From Utricularia gibba (lineage: Eukaryota > Streptophyta > Magnoliopsida > Lamiales > Lentibulariaceae): a stretch of DNA of 64,000 nucleotides. The translations under genes and the position numbers were made by a program. The stretch is from the NCBI GenBank assembly GCA_002189035.1, contig NEEC01000007.1, positions 1,922,001-1,986,000 of the forward strand, given 5' to 3'. The notes under the pieces are model-generated. The model saw only the letters and a program-made list of their open reading frames with translations. It ran no database searches and had not been told where the DNA came from. Positions 11,471 to 22,734 of the stretch are shown here, in pieces; position 1 is the first letter of the stretch, and the number at the start of each line of letters is the position of its first letter.

Positions 11471-14391
11471 ATGGCTGCCAAAACAACACTCTTTACCCTT
11501 CTCTTCCCCTTGGCCTATCTTCTTCTTCTACTACCCCATTTCTCACAGCAACTGCAGGATTCCCAGTATGAAGCACTTGAGAGGATCAAGCAGCAACTCA
11601 ACTTCCCAGAGGATCTCACCACCTGGTCTGAGAATGTTGACTTTTGTAACTCCCAGCCCTCACAAATTCTCACCTTAGCTTGCTATGAAGATGACATCAC
11701 TCAGTTGCACTTATCTGGAAACCAAGTCTTCCCACGTTTGGATCAAGATTTTTCAGCTGCTGACTTGTTTTCTAACATTGCTGATCTCCCGAATCTCAAA
11801 GTGCTGTCTTTAGTGTCTCTAGGTCTCACAGGTCCATTGCCTTCCAAGATCGGAGATCTTCATTCACTTGAGATTCTGAACATCAGTTCAAACTACTTCA
11901 ATGGCTCCATTCCCAGAGAAATTTCATATCTGAAAAGCCTTCAAACGCTGATATTGGACCACAACAGCTTCACAGGACAGGTGCCTGAGTGGCTCTCATC
12001 TCTAACAGGGTTAACTGTTTTGAGTCTGAAGAACAATTCACTCAGTGGTTCAGTCCCGGATGCATTATCTACCTTGGTGAACCTCAGAGTTCTGGTGATG
12101 GCTGCTAATAATCTTTCAGGGCCAGTAAATGGAATTAGGAAGCTGGAAAATCTGCAAGTTCTTGACTTAGAAGACAACCAATTTGGCCCCCTATTTCCTG
12201 CTCTCCCCAAGCAACTGGTCACATTGATTCTAAGGAAAAACAAGTTCCACTCTTCAGCAGGATCGGATGAATTCAGTTCCTGCTACCAACTGCAGAAGCT
12301 GGATATCTCCATGAATGAGCTTGTTGGGCAATTCCCTTCATCACTTTTCTCACTTCTTTCACTCACTTATCTAGATATCGGAGGTAACAGGTTCACCGGA
12401 AAGCTTCAACAGAACATAACATGCGGTGCGCCGCTTGTGTTCGTGAATATGTCTGAGAATAGAATAACCGGCGACTTGCCCAAGTGTCTTCTACCGAGTT
12501 CCAAGAGGAGGGTCGTCCTTTATCATGGAAACTGTTTGTCCAGCAGATACCCCAGGCAGCACCCTCCTTCGTTCTGCCATAGCGAAGCTTTGGCTGTTAA
12601 AGTTTCGCCTCGGAATCAGGGGGGAAATGGTAAATTAGTTGTTGCTTCAACAATGGCAGGAGGGTTCGCCGGCGCAGTGGCGCTCGTCGGCCTCGCGTTC
12701 CTACTGGCGAGAAGAGAATTCGGGAAGCAGCGCAAGAATCTCACGACAACATTGGTGGAGAAAGTTTCCCCTGTTTACACCTCATTTCAGTTACTCAAGG
12801 ATGCAAGTGAGAGCTTTTGACATTTTCATTTTAGTGCCTGCACATCAGTCAAGGTTTTTAAACCGTCCGGTTTTCATCGGGTTCGATGGACCGCCGGGTT
12901 CCAACTTCCTAGTTTGAAGAGTAGAGTACAATACATATCTTTGTTGTGACATCATTTTCTTGTGGTTTGGAAACAGGGTACATTTCTGAAACCATGAAAA
13001 TGGGGATTCCAGCGTACAAAACATATGGCGTGGAAGAGCTGAGGGAGGCAACTGATAACTTCAGTCCTCAGAATCTCATTGGAGAAGGCTCTTCCGTGCG
13101 GGTATGAAGTTTTAGTGCAATGCAGAGCATTCATATACTGTAGCTCAACTCCTAAACTCATATGCTTTCCTTTGGCTTAAGGTGTACAAGGGGCAGTTAG
13201 ATGGAATGGCTGTTGCAATTCGGCACCTGAGGTTGAAGACAAACGGAACGAAAGGGCTCCATTTCTACACAAATCAGCTGGAGCTAGTTGCGAAACTTCG
13301 GTATCATTATCTTGTTATTTCATTAGGCCACTGTTTTGAGTGGTCTCACGATGGTTCAAGGGCAACTGGTATCTATGTGGTGTTTGAGTACGTTGGAAAC
13401 GGAAGCCTCCGCGATTTCATTATATCTGGTAAACCAAGTAAAATAACTTGCTGCTTTCTAATGTTCTAGTTTTCATTCATGCCTTGCGGGTTTGACAGAA
13501 GAGAAGAAGCTGAGCTGGGGACAAAGGTTATCAGCTGCCATGGGAGTGGCCAAAGGTATTCAGTTCCTGAACACGGGGATCGTACCCGGTGTATATGCAA
13601 ACGGTCTCAAGATCACAGATGTACTATTAGATCATGATCTCAATATCAAGATTAGCAGATACAATATACCTTTGCTGATGGACAAGAGCAGTGTAAGAGA
13701 ATCATTCATTTTTCTTGTTTGTAAATGGATGTTGGTTACCGAATCCGCTTCTTTCCATCTTCATTTTCAGGATGAAATGCTGAAGTTATCTCATGGATCC
13801 GACATGTGAGTTGCTCTTCTTCTGATCCATGCTCTGTATAGATCCCAATTGAGGTCATCGACATTGACACAGGCGCTGCAAGTGTTTGTTGAAAGCAATG
13901 TGGATGGTCTGCTTGCCTATTTTCAACTAAACATTTTTATGCTTTGGGTTACAGAGAGATGTTGGAAGGGAAGGATGATGTGTACGATTTGGGAGTGATT
14001 CTACTGGAAATTATCGTGGGGAGAATGCTAGTCTCTTCGGATGACATACAACACCATAAACAAACTGTGAGTTCAACTGCTCACTCATGTCATATCCATT
14101 TTTGGATCTTCAGTAGTTAGTGTGACTGTTGTGCAGATTGAGAGGAGCCTGAAGATGAATGACAGCAGCAGCATCAGAGGAGTTGTAGATGAATGCATTG
14201 TTCAAGAATGCTCAGATGATTCATTGAGGACTCTGTTGACACTGTGCATCAACTGTCTCTCAGAAGAGGCATCCAACAGGCCATCTGTTGAAGACGTCCT
14301 CTGGAATTTACAGTTTGCAACTCAAGTTCATGACTCCTGGAATCCCAACTCCAGCAGCACCAAAAGCTCTCCAAAACCAGAAGAAAAATGA
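11471..14391 (+). CDS. Probable inactive LRR receptor-like kinase (At3g03770 type)
   Basis: Seven exons: 11471-12806, 12977-13101, 13182-13428, 13499-13692, 13771-13805, 13955-14066, 14137-14391, giving 767 residues in frame. There is a signal peptide (LFTLLFPLAYLLLLLPH), an LRR ectodomain with about ten leucine-rich repeats (LPNLKVLSLVSLGLTGPLPS and following), a membrane segment near residues 395-415 (AGGFAGAVALVGLAFLLARR) and a cytoplasmic kinase-like domain. Catalytic residues are missing. The ATP-anchoring Lys of the VAIK motif is Arg (VAIRHLRL). The HRD loop is replaced by the stretch around GVYANGLKITDVLLD. The DFG triplet reads SRY (KISRYNIPLL). The C-lobe retains YDLGVILLEIIVGRML and RPSVEDVLWNLQFATQV. 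This matches the plasma-membrane pseudokinase subfamily of At3g03770, which is thought to signal by scaffolding. Ligand unknown. Confidence 0.93.
12852..12914. repeat. Short repeat-like insert in intron 1 of the LRR gene
   Basis: A GC-rich island rich in CCGG-type words (AAACCGTCCGGTTTTC, GGACCGCCGGGTTCC) inside an otherwise A/T-rich intron. Its style resembles short non-autonomous element remnants that are common in plant introns, but no second copy is present in the window and no target duplication was found, so this is a weak call. Confidence 0.3.
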
Positions 14392-14729
14392 TCAAATAGG
14401 AGGGAGAGCACTGAATGAACGAGCTTCTTCCAAGGATCTTTATTCGTCTTCTTTCTTCCACTGTGTTTGTAGGAGATGTTTTTGTCATGTACCCCCTACA
14501 TAGTAGCTTTAGAGAAGGTAGGCAAGAGGGGGGTTTGAGATCTCATTACCCCCTTGATGATTTTCCAACTTATTATCCTAAAATATGAGATATGATAATG
14601 AAGGACGGACTCCTCTAAACACAGATTTGAAATAGGTATGGTTCTTCCCTGAAAGCCAACTTCTTTGAGTTCCGATCGAGTTTATCTGTGCTGGCCGTGA
14701 TTTCTTGCATTGTTGTTCACCGTGGATGA
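14392..14729. other. Intergenic region before the PPR gene
   Basis: 3' UTR of the LRR gene and the short promoter of the PPR gene. An ATG at 14726 in another frame lies just before the chosen PPR start at 14730; it opens a frame that runs to a stop without PPR motifs. No other gene seen. Confidence 0.5.
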
Positions 14730-16169
14730 ATGACCACCGCGATACCTTCAAAAATTCACAAGCTTTCCATCTTGAAGCCGCATCTGAAACCCGTCTCGCT
14801 GCCGGAGAACGCAGCGGCGATCGCCAACCTAGTCCTAATTGCAGAAACCTCCGATGCCCTGAAAAGTACCCTGCACTCCCAAAGCGAGTGGAACCCTAAT
14901 TTGGTCCATACCGTCTTCAAGCATCTCTGGAACCACGGCCCTAAGGCTCTCGAATTCTTCGACGAACTCGATGCTCATCCTTCCTACCGCCACTCCGCCA
15001 TCGCGTTCGACTACGCGATCGATATCGCCACCCGAATGCGCGACTACAGGCGTGCCTGGAAGCTTCTGCGGAGGATGAGGGCAAGGAAACTGGGACCTTC
15101 CCCCAAAACCTTCTCCATCATCATGGAGCGGTACGTGTCCGCTGGGAAAACTGATAAGGCTGTAAAGATCTTCATGTCAATGCACACCAATGGATGCCGC
15201 CAAGATCTGAGCTCCTTCAATTCAATGCTGGATGTGCTGTGCAAGTCGAAAAGGGCGGATATGGCTTACCGGTTGTTCAAGATTCTCAGAGGGAGGTTCA
15301 AGGGTGATGTCATCACCTACAATATCATAGCCGGTGGTTACTGCTTGAAGAAGCAAACTGCTCGAGCTCTGGATGTGCTCAAGGAGATGGCGGAGAGAGG
15401 ATTGAAGCCCACTCTAACGACATACAACATAATGCTCAAGGGGTACCTCAGGGCTGGGCAGACGAACGAAGCTTGGCAGTTCTTTCTGCAGATGAAGAAG
15501 AGGAAAGTGGAGATCGACGTGGTGACCTACACGACGCTGGTTCATGGATTTGGTGTCAGAGGCGAGGTGCAGCGAGCAAGGAAGGTGTTCGCCGAGATGA
15601 CCGGAGCCGGGGTTGTTCCATCGGTCGTCACCTACAACGCCATGATTCAAGTTCTCTGCAAGAAGGACTGCGTCCAGAATGCACTCACGATGTTCGACGA
15701 AATGCTAAGGAAAGGATACACGCCGAATGCCACGACTTACAATGTGCTCATCAGAGGGCTCTGCCATGCCAAGAACTTTGATGCAGCGGTTGAGCTGATG
15801 GGAAAGATGCAGGGGGACTGCAGGCCAACGTTTCAGACATTCAACATCATGATCAGGTACTACTGCGAGGAAGGGGAGATAGACAAGGCAATGGAAGTGT
15901 TCAAGACAATGAGCTGCGAGACCTGTTTGCCCTATCTGGATACCTACAACATTTTGATAGGTGCAATGTTCGTGAGGAAGAAGCCTGATGACTTACTGAT
16001 TGCCGGGAAGCTTTTGATGGAGATGGTCGGACGAGGATTCCTTCCACGGAAGTTTACTGTCAACAGAGTCCTGAATGGGCTGCTGCTCACTTGCAACCAC
16101 AAGTTTGCTCAAGAGATTCTGAGGGAGCTGAGTGAATCCCGCCGGCTTCCTTATCATGTCAGGCTGTGA
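14730..16169 (+). CDS. OTP43: P-class pentatricopeptide repeat protein, OTP43-like
   Basis: Intronless frame of 479 residues. From about residue 90 onward it is a tandem array of roughly ten 35-residue PPR motifs, for example DVITYNIIAGGYCLKKQTAR, TLTTYNIMLKGYLRAGQTNE, DVVTYTTLVHGFGVRGEVQR and SVVTYNAMIQVLCKKDCVQN. There is no E or DYW extension, so it is P-class. The spacing, length and C-terminal block (GKLLMEMVGRGFLPRKFTVN then RVLNGLLL) closely match Arabidopsis OTP43 (At1g74900). OTP43 is a mitochondrial protein needed for trans-splicing of nad1 intron 1 and so for complex I assembly. Transfer of that function here is inference from similarity. The N-terminal 30 residues are basic and hydroxylated, compatible with organelle import. 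Confidence 0.92.
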   Translation: MTTAIPSKIHKLSILKPHLKPVSLPENAAAIANLVLIAETSDALKSTLHSQSEWNPNLVHTVFKHLWNHGPKALEFFDELDAHPSYRHSAIAFDYAIDIATRMRDYRRAWKLLRRMRARKLGPSPKTFSIIMERYVSAGKTDKAVKIFMSMHTNGCRQDLSSFNSMLDVLCKSKRADMAYRLFKILRGRFKGDVITYNIIAGGYCLKKQTARALDVLKEMAERGLKPTLTTYNIMLKGYLRAGQTNEAWQFFLQMKKRKVEIDVVTYTTLVHGFGVRGEVQRARKVFAEMTGAGVVPSVVTYNAMIQVLCKKDCVQNALTMFDEMLRKGYTPNATTYNVLIRGLCHAKNFDAAVELMGKMQGDCRPTFQTFNIMIRYYCEEGEIDKAMEVFKTMSCETCLPYLDTYNILIGAMFVRKKPDDLLIAGKLLMEMVGRGFLPRKFTVNRVLNGLLLTCNHKFAQEILRELSESRRLPYHVRL

Positions 16170-16573
16170 ATGCCATCAAGTTCAAGCGTGTGTATGCTTT
16201 TGCGCCAGATGATGAGAAGGAACACATCTACTTTGGCAGCGGCACGAATCAGGAGTCATTATAGAACAGGAACATGGATATTGCTTCTTCTCCGGTCCTC
16301 AGCCTCAGGAATACAATGCAATGGCTACGACATTCGGAATCTGGACTGTAGTCTTGTGTATGCATTGTGCTTTTGGACAGTACATTGCAGCCACACGGCA
16401 CTAGGGATCAGTGACTTATTTGTCATCTAGATCTACGAAAATGCATATTAGGGTGATCAAAAAATGCATTCATCAGTCATTTACCTGTTTACTAAGAGTA
16501 GCATCAAGTCTTCCTTCATCTATATAAACAACAAAGGTAACAACTGATATGATGAAAACAGGTTGTTCACCTG
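16170..16573. other. Convergent 3' region between the PPR and U-box genes
   Basis: Shared 3' flanks of two convergent genes. The plus-strand frame at 16170-16430 directly follows the PPR stop codon, has no motif and is regarded as 3' UTR. No other gene seen. Confidence 0.5.
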
Positions 16574-19357
16574 TCAGCCCCGAGCAGCATTGCCATTGCG
16601 TTGGTTTCTGAAGTAGTTGATCAACTGCAAAGCCTGCAAATGGGGAAAAAATGGATCTTCAGATATGAACCCGTGAGGGAAGAGTGACTGGAGTGTTGTC
16701 GAATTGACCTTTTCTTTCGCTCGAGGAGTGCCCGTACGCAAAAGCGCCACCAGGGGTGGAACAGCACCTTCCTCGAGAACCTTTTGGCAGAGTCTACCGC
16801 TATGCGTACATAACTGCAGTAGTGCAGCAGCTGCATTCTCCTTCCCTCTTGCTGACCCCAACTCAACAACCTCCACGAGGGGAGGAATCCCTCGTTCCAG
16901 GCCGATTGTATTCTTTCCCTCATGAATTGTTGCGAGGTTCGACAATACACCGACTGCCTTGTCAACCATTCCAAATGCAGGATCCATCAACTCTACCAGG
17001 TGCCTCACTGCACCGGCCTTAACAATAGGAGCCTTGTTGTCATGATAAATTGACAGGTTAAACAAAGCAGTGGCAGCATCCTTCTTCCCCCTGGGAGTTC
17101 CATTTGCAAGCAAGTCAACCAAGGGTTCAATTGCCCCAGACTTCCCTATCTTGATCTTGTTTTCTTCAGTCACTGACAGGCTGAACAGGGTAGCAGCGGC
17201 ATTCTCCTTTGCTTCTGGACTACCCGTCTGAAGTACATAAATAAGTGGTTCGATTGCACCAGCATTTGCAATGGCAACCTTATTGTTATCGTTGATGGAC
17301 AAGTTGAGGAGAGCAGTCACAGCATTTTCCTGTGTTTCCATATCCGATGAACGAAGCAGGTCAACCAGCAAGGGTATAGCTTCACAATTTGCAATAATTA
17401 TGCGGTTATCCGTGCTATGCCTTGCTAGCAATCTGATTTCACCTGTAGCCTTTCTCTTGTCATCAACAGAATCTATTTTCAAGTCCTCAACCAACTTTTT
17501 GACTTGCTTTTCAATAGCCAGGATCTCAGGCCTCATTTCCACATTAGGACAGTTTACAACACTTGGGACAAATCTATCAGATGCCCTACTACGCCAAAAT
17601 GGTTGGCTACCCCATGAATCCCTAGATGGGAAATTAGATTGTCTTGTGGGAGCACTTTGATTGGCAGAAGGCTGAGCTTCATGAGATAGATCCCCAGAGG
17701 TATCACTTGGATAAGCATCATGATGAGAAGAGCCTTCATCAATAGGTTTTCCCTGGGACACCACTGAATGCGTGCTAGAACCTGAATTCATTCGGTTATG
17801 GCCATGATGCATCTGATCATCATCAGTCGCACTAATATTAGATGATGGCACTGCAAACAAATGATCAGAATTGATTGCTGCTTCTCCAGAATGCTCCAGC
17901 AGTTCTCCAGGGCCTCTCAAAGACGGAGTTCCTGTATTCAAAACATGTCCATGCACATCATCTTCAGCAGAAGAACTCAGAGGCACTAACCGTGGATATT
18001 GGGATGCACCTGATGGTGTAGCAAGCTTATCTGGAGACAACGATAGGTCAGTTGCACTGGAACTATTAGCCCTCCAAATCCCTGAGGACTCAAAACTCAT
18101 AGCCGGGGAAGAAGGTTGGTTGAAACTGGTTGATTTCGATGGGTCAGGCAGTTTCACATTGTTAGACTCGCACCAATTAGAAATGAGGGCCTTCACCGTG
18201 TAATTGGGAATAAGAGTAGTGTGCGCTAGAGCTTGCCGTGTCTTTGGGCAAACTGTAAGTCCAAGATCAATCCATCCCCGGATAAAGGTCTTTTCATAGG
18301 TTTGGCCGGAGGCAACAATTACAGGGTCTGTCATGAGTTCAAGTGAAAGAGGACAACAAAAATCAGCAGGGATAGAAACATGGCTATAGGTTTCAGATTG
18401 TTTCTTCATGACAAGGAGGTCATGCATGTGCGTAACAAGACCAATCATTTGATCAATAAAATCCACTTCATCATTTTTCTCGGCCAATTCAGCATTTTCT
18501 TTAAGTTTCTCAAGAGCCACTGCTTCAATCAAAAGTTCCTGGTTAGATTTCAAGCCTAATGTATCAGCTATATTCCCCAAGCTCTCTGAGCTAGCTCCAG
18601 AGTTCTCCATGTGGCTTTTAATAGCTTCCATGATGTGTGATGATATGTTGGATCCAGTATGCTTAATTTTCTTTACACAGTGCTGCATACAGGAAGAACA
18701 ATAAAGCATTTTAAAGAAAAAACAAAGCAGAAATATCATTAAAGAACTATCTCAATGTCCCACAGTAAAAATGATCATCCATTCATCACCTCGAGTGAAG
18801 TGGAGCTTAGTTCCTCCGGTAGAGAGTGATCATAGGATTGAAGTAGTTCAAGAATTTGAAAAACATGACAGCGAACCTTTTCCATCAGTAACTCAACTTC
18901 TATAACCTACAAAGTGACATATCATTAACATGATATCACATGAAAGATAAAAATGTTCTGCGTAGAAGTTCCCATATTCAACCATCAACCTCCTTGCTGG
19001 TTTTCGCTTTTTTATTTTGAAATCACAGCAAAAAAATTATACTATCAGTCAAATATTTCATGTCCGAAGAGTAACAGAACTCACAAAGTGAAATTTACTC
19101 ATCAGAGGTTGGAAGTCCATGATTATATCTTGCACATCATCAATGCAGTGATACAGTCCAACAAACTCTGTTTGAAGGATCTCATTGGAAGAGATCTCAT
19201 CATCAACAATGGCCTCAAGGATTGGTTTCAGCAACTTAAGTATCTCCTCGAAATTGAAATAGAACTTCAGAGCTAGATCACATATGCTTTCACGAGATGA
19301 TAAATGGAACAGACGATTGATTCTGTTCAAAAGTAACTTTGTCGAAGATGTCTCCAT
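16574..19357 (-). CDS. PUB4: U-box/ARM-repeat E3 ubiquitin ligase, PUB4-like
   Basis: Four coding exons on the minus strand: 19085-19357, 18790-18906, 16709-18682, 16574-16633, giving 807 residues in frame. The N-terminal 230 residues form the plant U-box N-terminal (UND) region (FEEILKLLKPILEAIVDDEI; SNQELLIEAVALEKLKENAE). The U-box starts near residue 234 (IPADFCCPLSLELMTDPVIV, then ASGQTYEKTFIRGWIDLG) and recruits the E2. A Ser-rich linker follows, then about seven ARM repeats from about residue 510 (ENAVTALLNLSINDNNKVAI; GKKDAATALFNLSIYHDNKA) that bind substrate. Wording and order match PUB4 of Arabidopsis (At2g23140). A splice acceptor (CTTTTAG) lies three bases upstream of the ATG, so a 5' UTR intron is likely, with the leader exon near 19780-19900. 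The last intron (16634-16708) is 75 nt and stop-free; see findings. Confidence 0.94.
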
Positions 19358-20535
19358 CACCTAAAAGATTCAAAGTATTCAAAATGAAGCAAGAAAGTAA
19401 AGCATACAAATAACCTCAACAAATGAAACATCAGTGCTAGGACTCCAACTTCACTTTGATTAACATCTAGAATAGCTCTATAAATCCATTCAATTAGCTC
19501 AAAAAAAAGTCTTTCATGCAACTGGAAGTTAAACACAACACCAACTTCTTGCAATATAATTCACCCAGAGGAATCAAAATATACATTGAAAAGTTAACCT
19601 CATAAGTTCTACTGAAAAATTGCTCCCTACAAAAGTTGGGATCATCCTTGGCAGCATATACACCACCAACTCAAACATATATTTGACTTCTCATAAAGAA
19701 AAACTCACAAATTAGACAACACGAAAATAGATGAGCTAATACGGCTTCAGATTCAATAGACTCCGTGCGGAATAGACACCAGGAAGCTCTTCTTCAACTC
19801 CGGGTCTTCGGCGAGTGACCACAGACTTTTCTTCCTCTCCAGAGCGAAGACCGGTTCCAGAGAAGCGCGTGCTACAGAAAGCTGAGCTCTCCCTCTCTCC
19901 CTCCCTCGTCACTCAGGAATATCATCGGCGTTTCATTACAACCCAAGAAATTCGCATTGGGCTTGATGAACTGGGCCGGATAATTAATGAATAATGGGCC
20001 CACTTCCATTTTTGGTAAAAAAATTAAAAAAAAAAAGTTTTGCACACCATGAGGAAAGGCTTCTCAACTTCGTCAAGCGGTTTAGAACAATAAAACAAAG
20101 AAGCTCGGCTCTATCCATCCAGAACAAGCATCATGAGGAGAAGACTCGCCGGGTTGAGATGGACTTGCAACACAAAAGTTCCCCATTGTAAGAGCTCAAC
20201 TACGCTACCTTGCTTGTTAAGAACTTACAGGGGAGCTACTTGGCCATGGAAGAAGGCAGCCCTCCCCACTGTAACTGCACACATCATCATTTTCTCCCAC
20301 TACATGTGCACAACGAAGTTCAGCCCAGTTTATCAAAGCCTTCTTTCTATACAGCAAGGTGGATGGATCCATAATCAAACTGAAGAACTCATTGGAAAAA
20401 AAAAAGGGTATCTTTCAAACTAAAACGAGCAGGCTGTGGATCAAGGGACCTCTCTACTGACTATGCCCAGATTAAAGGACAAGAACAAAGACATTATTCA
20501 GACTGGAGAGAAGAAAAGTTGTTACCCGATGGAAT
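19358..20535. other. PUB4 leader/promoter and arogenate dehydrogenase 3' flank
   Basis: From 19361 to about 19780 the minus strand reads as a 5' UTR intron of the U-box gene, ending in an acceptor beside the start codon. The GC-richer block 19745-19910, with CTCCCTCTCTCCCTCCCTC, fits its leader exon and core promoter. The stretch 20000-20535 is the likely 3' UTR of the arogenate dehydrogenase. Plus-strand frames here show no known motif. Confidence 0.45.
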
Positions 20536-21674
20536 CTACTTCTCATTGCTGCTTCTCGGGGTGTCCCTAGGAGACAGCAAATATGGAGAACCATTCCTAG
20601 GGAGCTTACCTAAGGTTGGCCTTTGCAAACCTTCTTCAGATTTACCGAAGAGCTGCTTCCTCAACAGATCATGTAAACGGCCAAAAACCTCCTTCTTCAA
20701 TGATTCAAAGGCCAAGTCCAACCTCTCTAGCTGTTCCATTGCATTCTTGTTATAAATGAAGAGTCCATAGTAGAGATCAAAACTGTCACTGGATGTGTTA
20801 TCTACCAAATTCAACAGGGTCTCATAACCCTTGGTGTTAATAGGAGTACTCTCCAAGAGCAACTTTTCAAGAATCCTCCCAATAGTGTGGGTAATAAACT
20901 GAGATTCTGCAGCATAGCTATCATGCTCCGCGCAAGTCATCTCCACCATACAACACCCTTCTTTCCTGAAAATTTCCAGGAAGGTCTCCACCCTTGCAAT
21001 TCTAGAATCCTCATCTCCTATTCTCACTTTCTCATACACAAAATTTAGGCCCTGCCAACTGTGTTTCCCACTCTCAGGGCCAAACATAGGATGAGTGCAG
21101 AGAATATCAAAGTGCCCAGGGAGCTTTAAAAGCAAGTTTTTAGGAAACTCCTTCACTGAGAGAACATCAACAAACAGAGTGTTTCGACGCAGGCGCTGTA
21201 GAGGTATGCTATTTATAACCGCTTCAGTTGAAATAATCGAAGTGCTCAGCAAAACCACATCAGGATGATGCTCACACAAGTCAACGAGATCAGGGAAGAA
21301 CGTAGCCCCCAAAGATTTCGCTACAGCGTCGTAATCAGATCGCGAATGTGCGTAGACCGTATGCCATGGCGAATAAACGCCTTAGCAAGAAATTGACCGA
21401 AATTACCAAATCCAATAACGGCAATTTTGAGCTTACTCGACTGATTAAACTGATAAAGGAGACGAGCCTCGTAATCGTAGGGCTGTGCGGCGTCCAGCGC
21501 CTTAACACAAAAGCCATTAGGCCGCGGCGGCGAGCGTTTGGACCTCGACCGGCGTGAGCGTCGGTGAGGTAAGATAGACCCACTGGAATCGGCCGCTGCG
21601 GCGGCGATTGGCTGACGGACAACTCTTGGTACAACGGAAGAAGAAAATGGGAGTATCGCCGATCCAAGATTCAT
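20536..21674 (-). CDS. TYRAAT2: Arogenate dehydrogenase, plastid, with one frame break
   Basis: Single-exon TyrA-family gene that makes tyrosine from arogenate using NADP+ in the plastid. The minus-strand start at 21674-21672 opens a Ser/Arg-rich transit peptide (about 55 residues), then the Rossmann motif KIAVIGFGNFGQFLAKAF (GxGxxG, about residues 83-100). Right after residue 104 (IRHG) the frame runs to a stop at about 21321. The expected continuation (HTVYAHSRSDYDAVAKSLGA) is present in the neighbouring frame and runs to the natural stop at 20536-20538, with the family blocks TLFVDVLSVKEFP, DILCTHPMFGPESGKHSW, VEMTCAEHDSYAAESQFITH and KGYETLLNLVDNTSSDSFDL. The break is at about 21361-21370, and one extra base would give 379 residues, normal for TYRAAT2 proteins. 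Either an assembly error or a recent null allele; the rest of the gene is undecayed. Confidence 0.85.
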
Positions 21675-22734
21675 TGGTTGGAGAGGCGGCGAAATAAGGT
21701 TTTCAAAACTAACATAAAGCGAATGGTTCCCCGATTTAGCAAACACCCGACAAGTACAACAGACGCATATCGTATAATATGAATTAAAATAATGCAGTAA
21801 TAATTTTGACAATCTCCTTCGATGTCTCCGATGATGGATTATTTCATTATTTAAAATCTGAAAATACATTATATGAATTAATATTTTTATAAATGGTGGA
21901 GTTTGCTAACGTCATTCAAAGTTATATTTAAATTTCAAATTTACATTATAAGTCTATTAATTTATTTTTTTGTAAATAATTTGATCTCAAATTTATAAAA
22001 TTATATATTTAATTTTTTATATTATCAAAAATAACTATTTTTTATACTAACATTATTATATTAAGATATCATTTTAAGGGAGATATCATTTGATTTACTG
22101 AATTCTAGACATGAATATAAAAGGTTATCATATGAAATTTTGTTAGGTTTTAAATCAGAACCGGTTCACAATAAAATTTTGAAAACTATTTGGATTTTAG
22201 TTGCATGATTTTGACAAATTTATATATTTTTATTATAATTTTCTTTTTTTCAAATAAAAAGTAAGGTTGAAACTGGTATTGGGCCATGAACAATCTCCTA
22301 ATCCAATTACAAGGTGGCCCAACATCAGCCCACGTGCACAATCAAAAGTACTGTATGAAATACCTGTCGTGGGCCCAATGGGTTTCATTTTAATATTTCA
22401 GAATTATTTTTTTTATGTAAATTCACACTGTCATTATCGTACTTTTATTTTTAAATTAATGTGAAATTGTATTCTTTTGTGTTGGCGGCTGGAAATAAAG
22501 TTTAAAGAAGGGTTAATATTATTCTGGCTTTTTAAAGAAAGGTTGCTTTTTTTTAATTATTCTGAATATTATTTTAATTATTTAGTTATTAAGAAAAAAG
22601 GAAGATAATGGCGGTCTAAGTTTTCCTCCGAATTTTCCGAACCCCCAACCTCCATTTTTCTCTCAACTCGGGTGGAAGTTTTGATTTGCGCTGCACTTTT
22701 TTTTTTTTTTTTTTGGTGTGTGACTGGTGCTTCC
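21675..22734. other. Divergent promoter region, arogenate dehydrogenase and bHLH genes
   Basis: About 1.06 kb between two start codons pointing away from each other. The middle (21880-22620) is strongly A/T-rich. GGCCCA-type words occur near 22282, 22318 and 22373. A T-run of about 20 bases (22698-22715) lies 20 nt before the bHLH start. No gene seen. Confidence 0.5.

Noticed and set aside
14705-14899. Alternative start at 14726 or earlier for the PPR gene
   Set aside because: Those frames differ from the PPR frame and stop without motifs.
18683-18739. Extra hydrophobic N-terminus (MIFLLCFFFK) in the open frame of the PUB4 large exon
   Set aside because: It is intron read-through. A clear acceptor (TATGCAG) at 18683 starts the real exon and upstream exons supply the family N-terminus.
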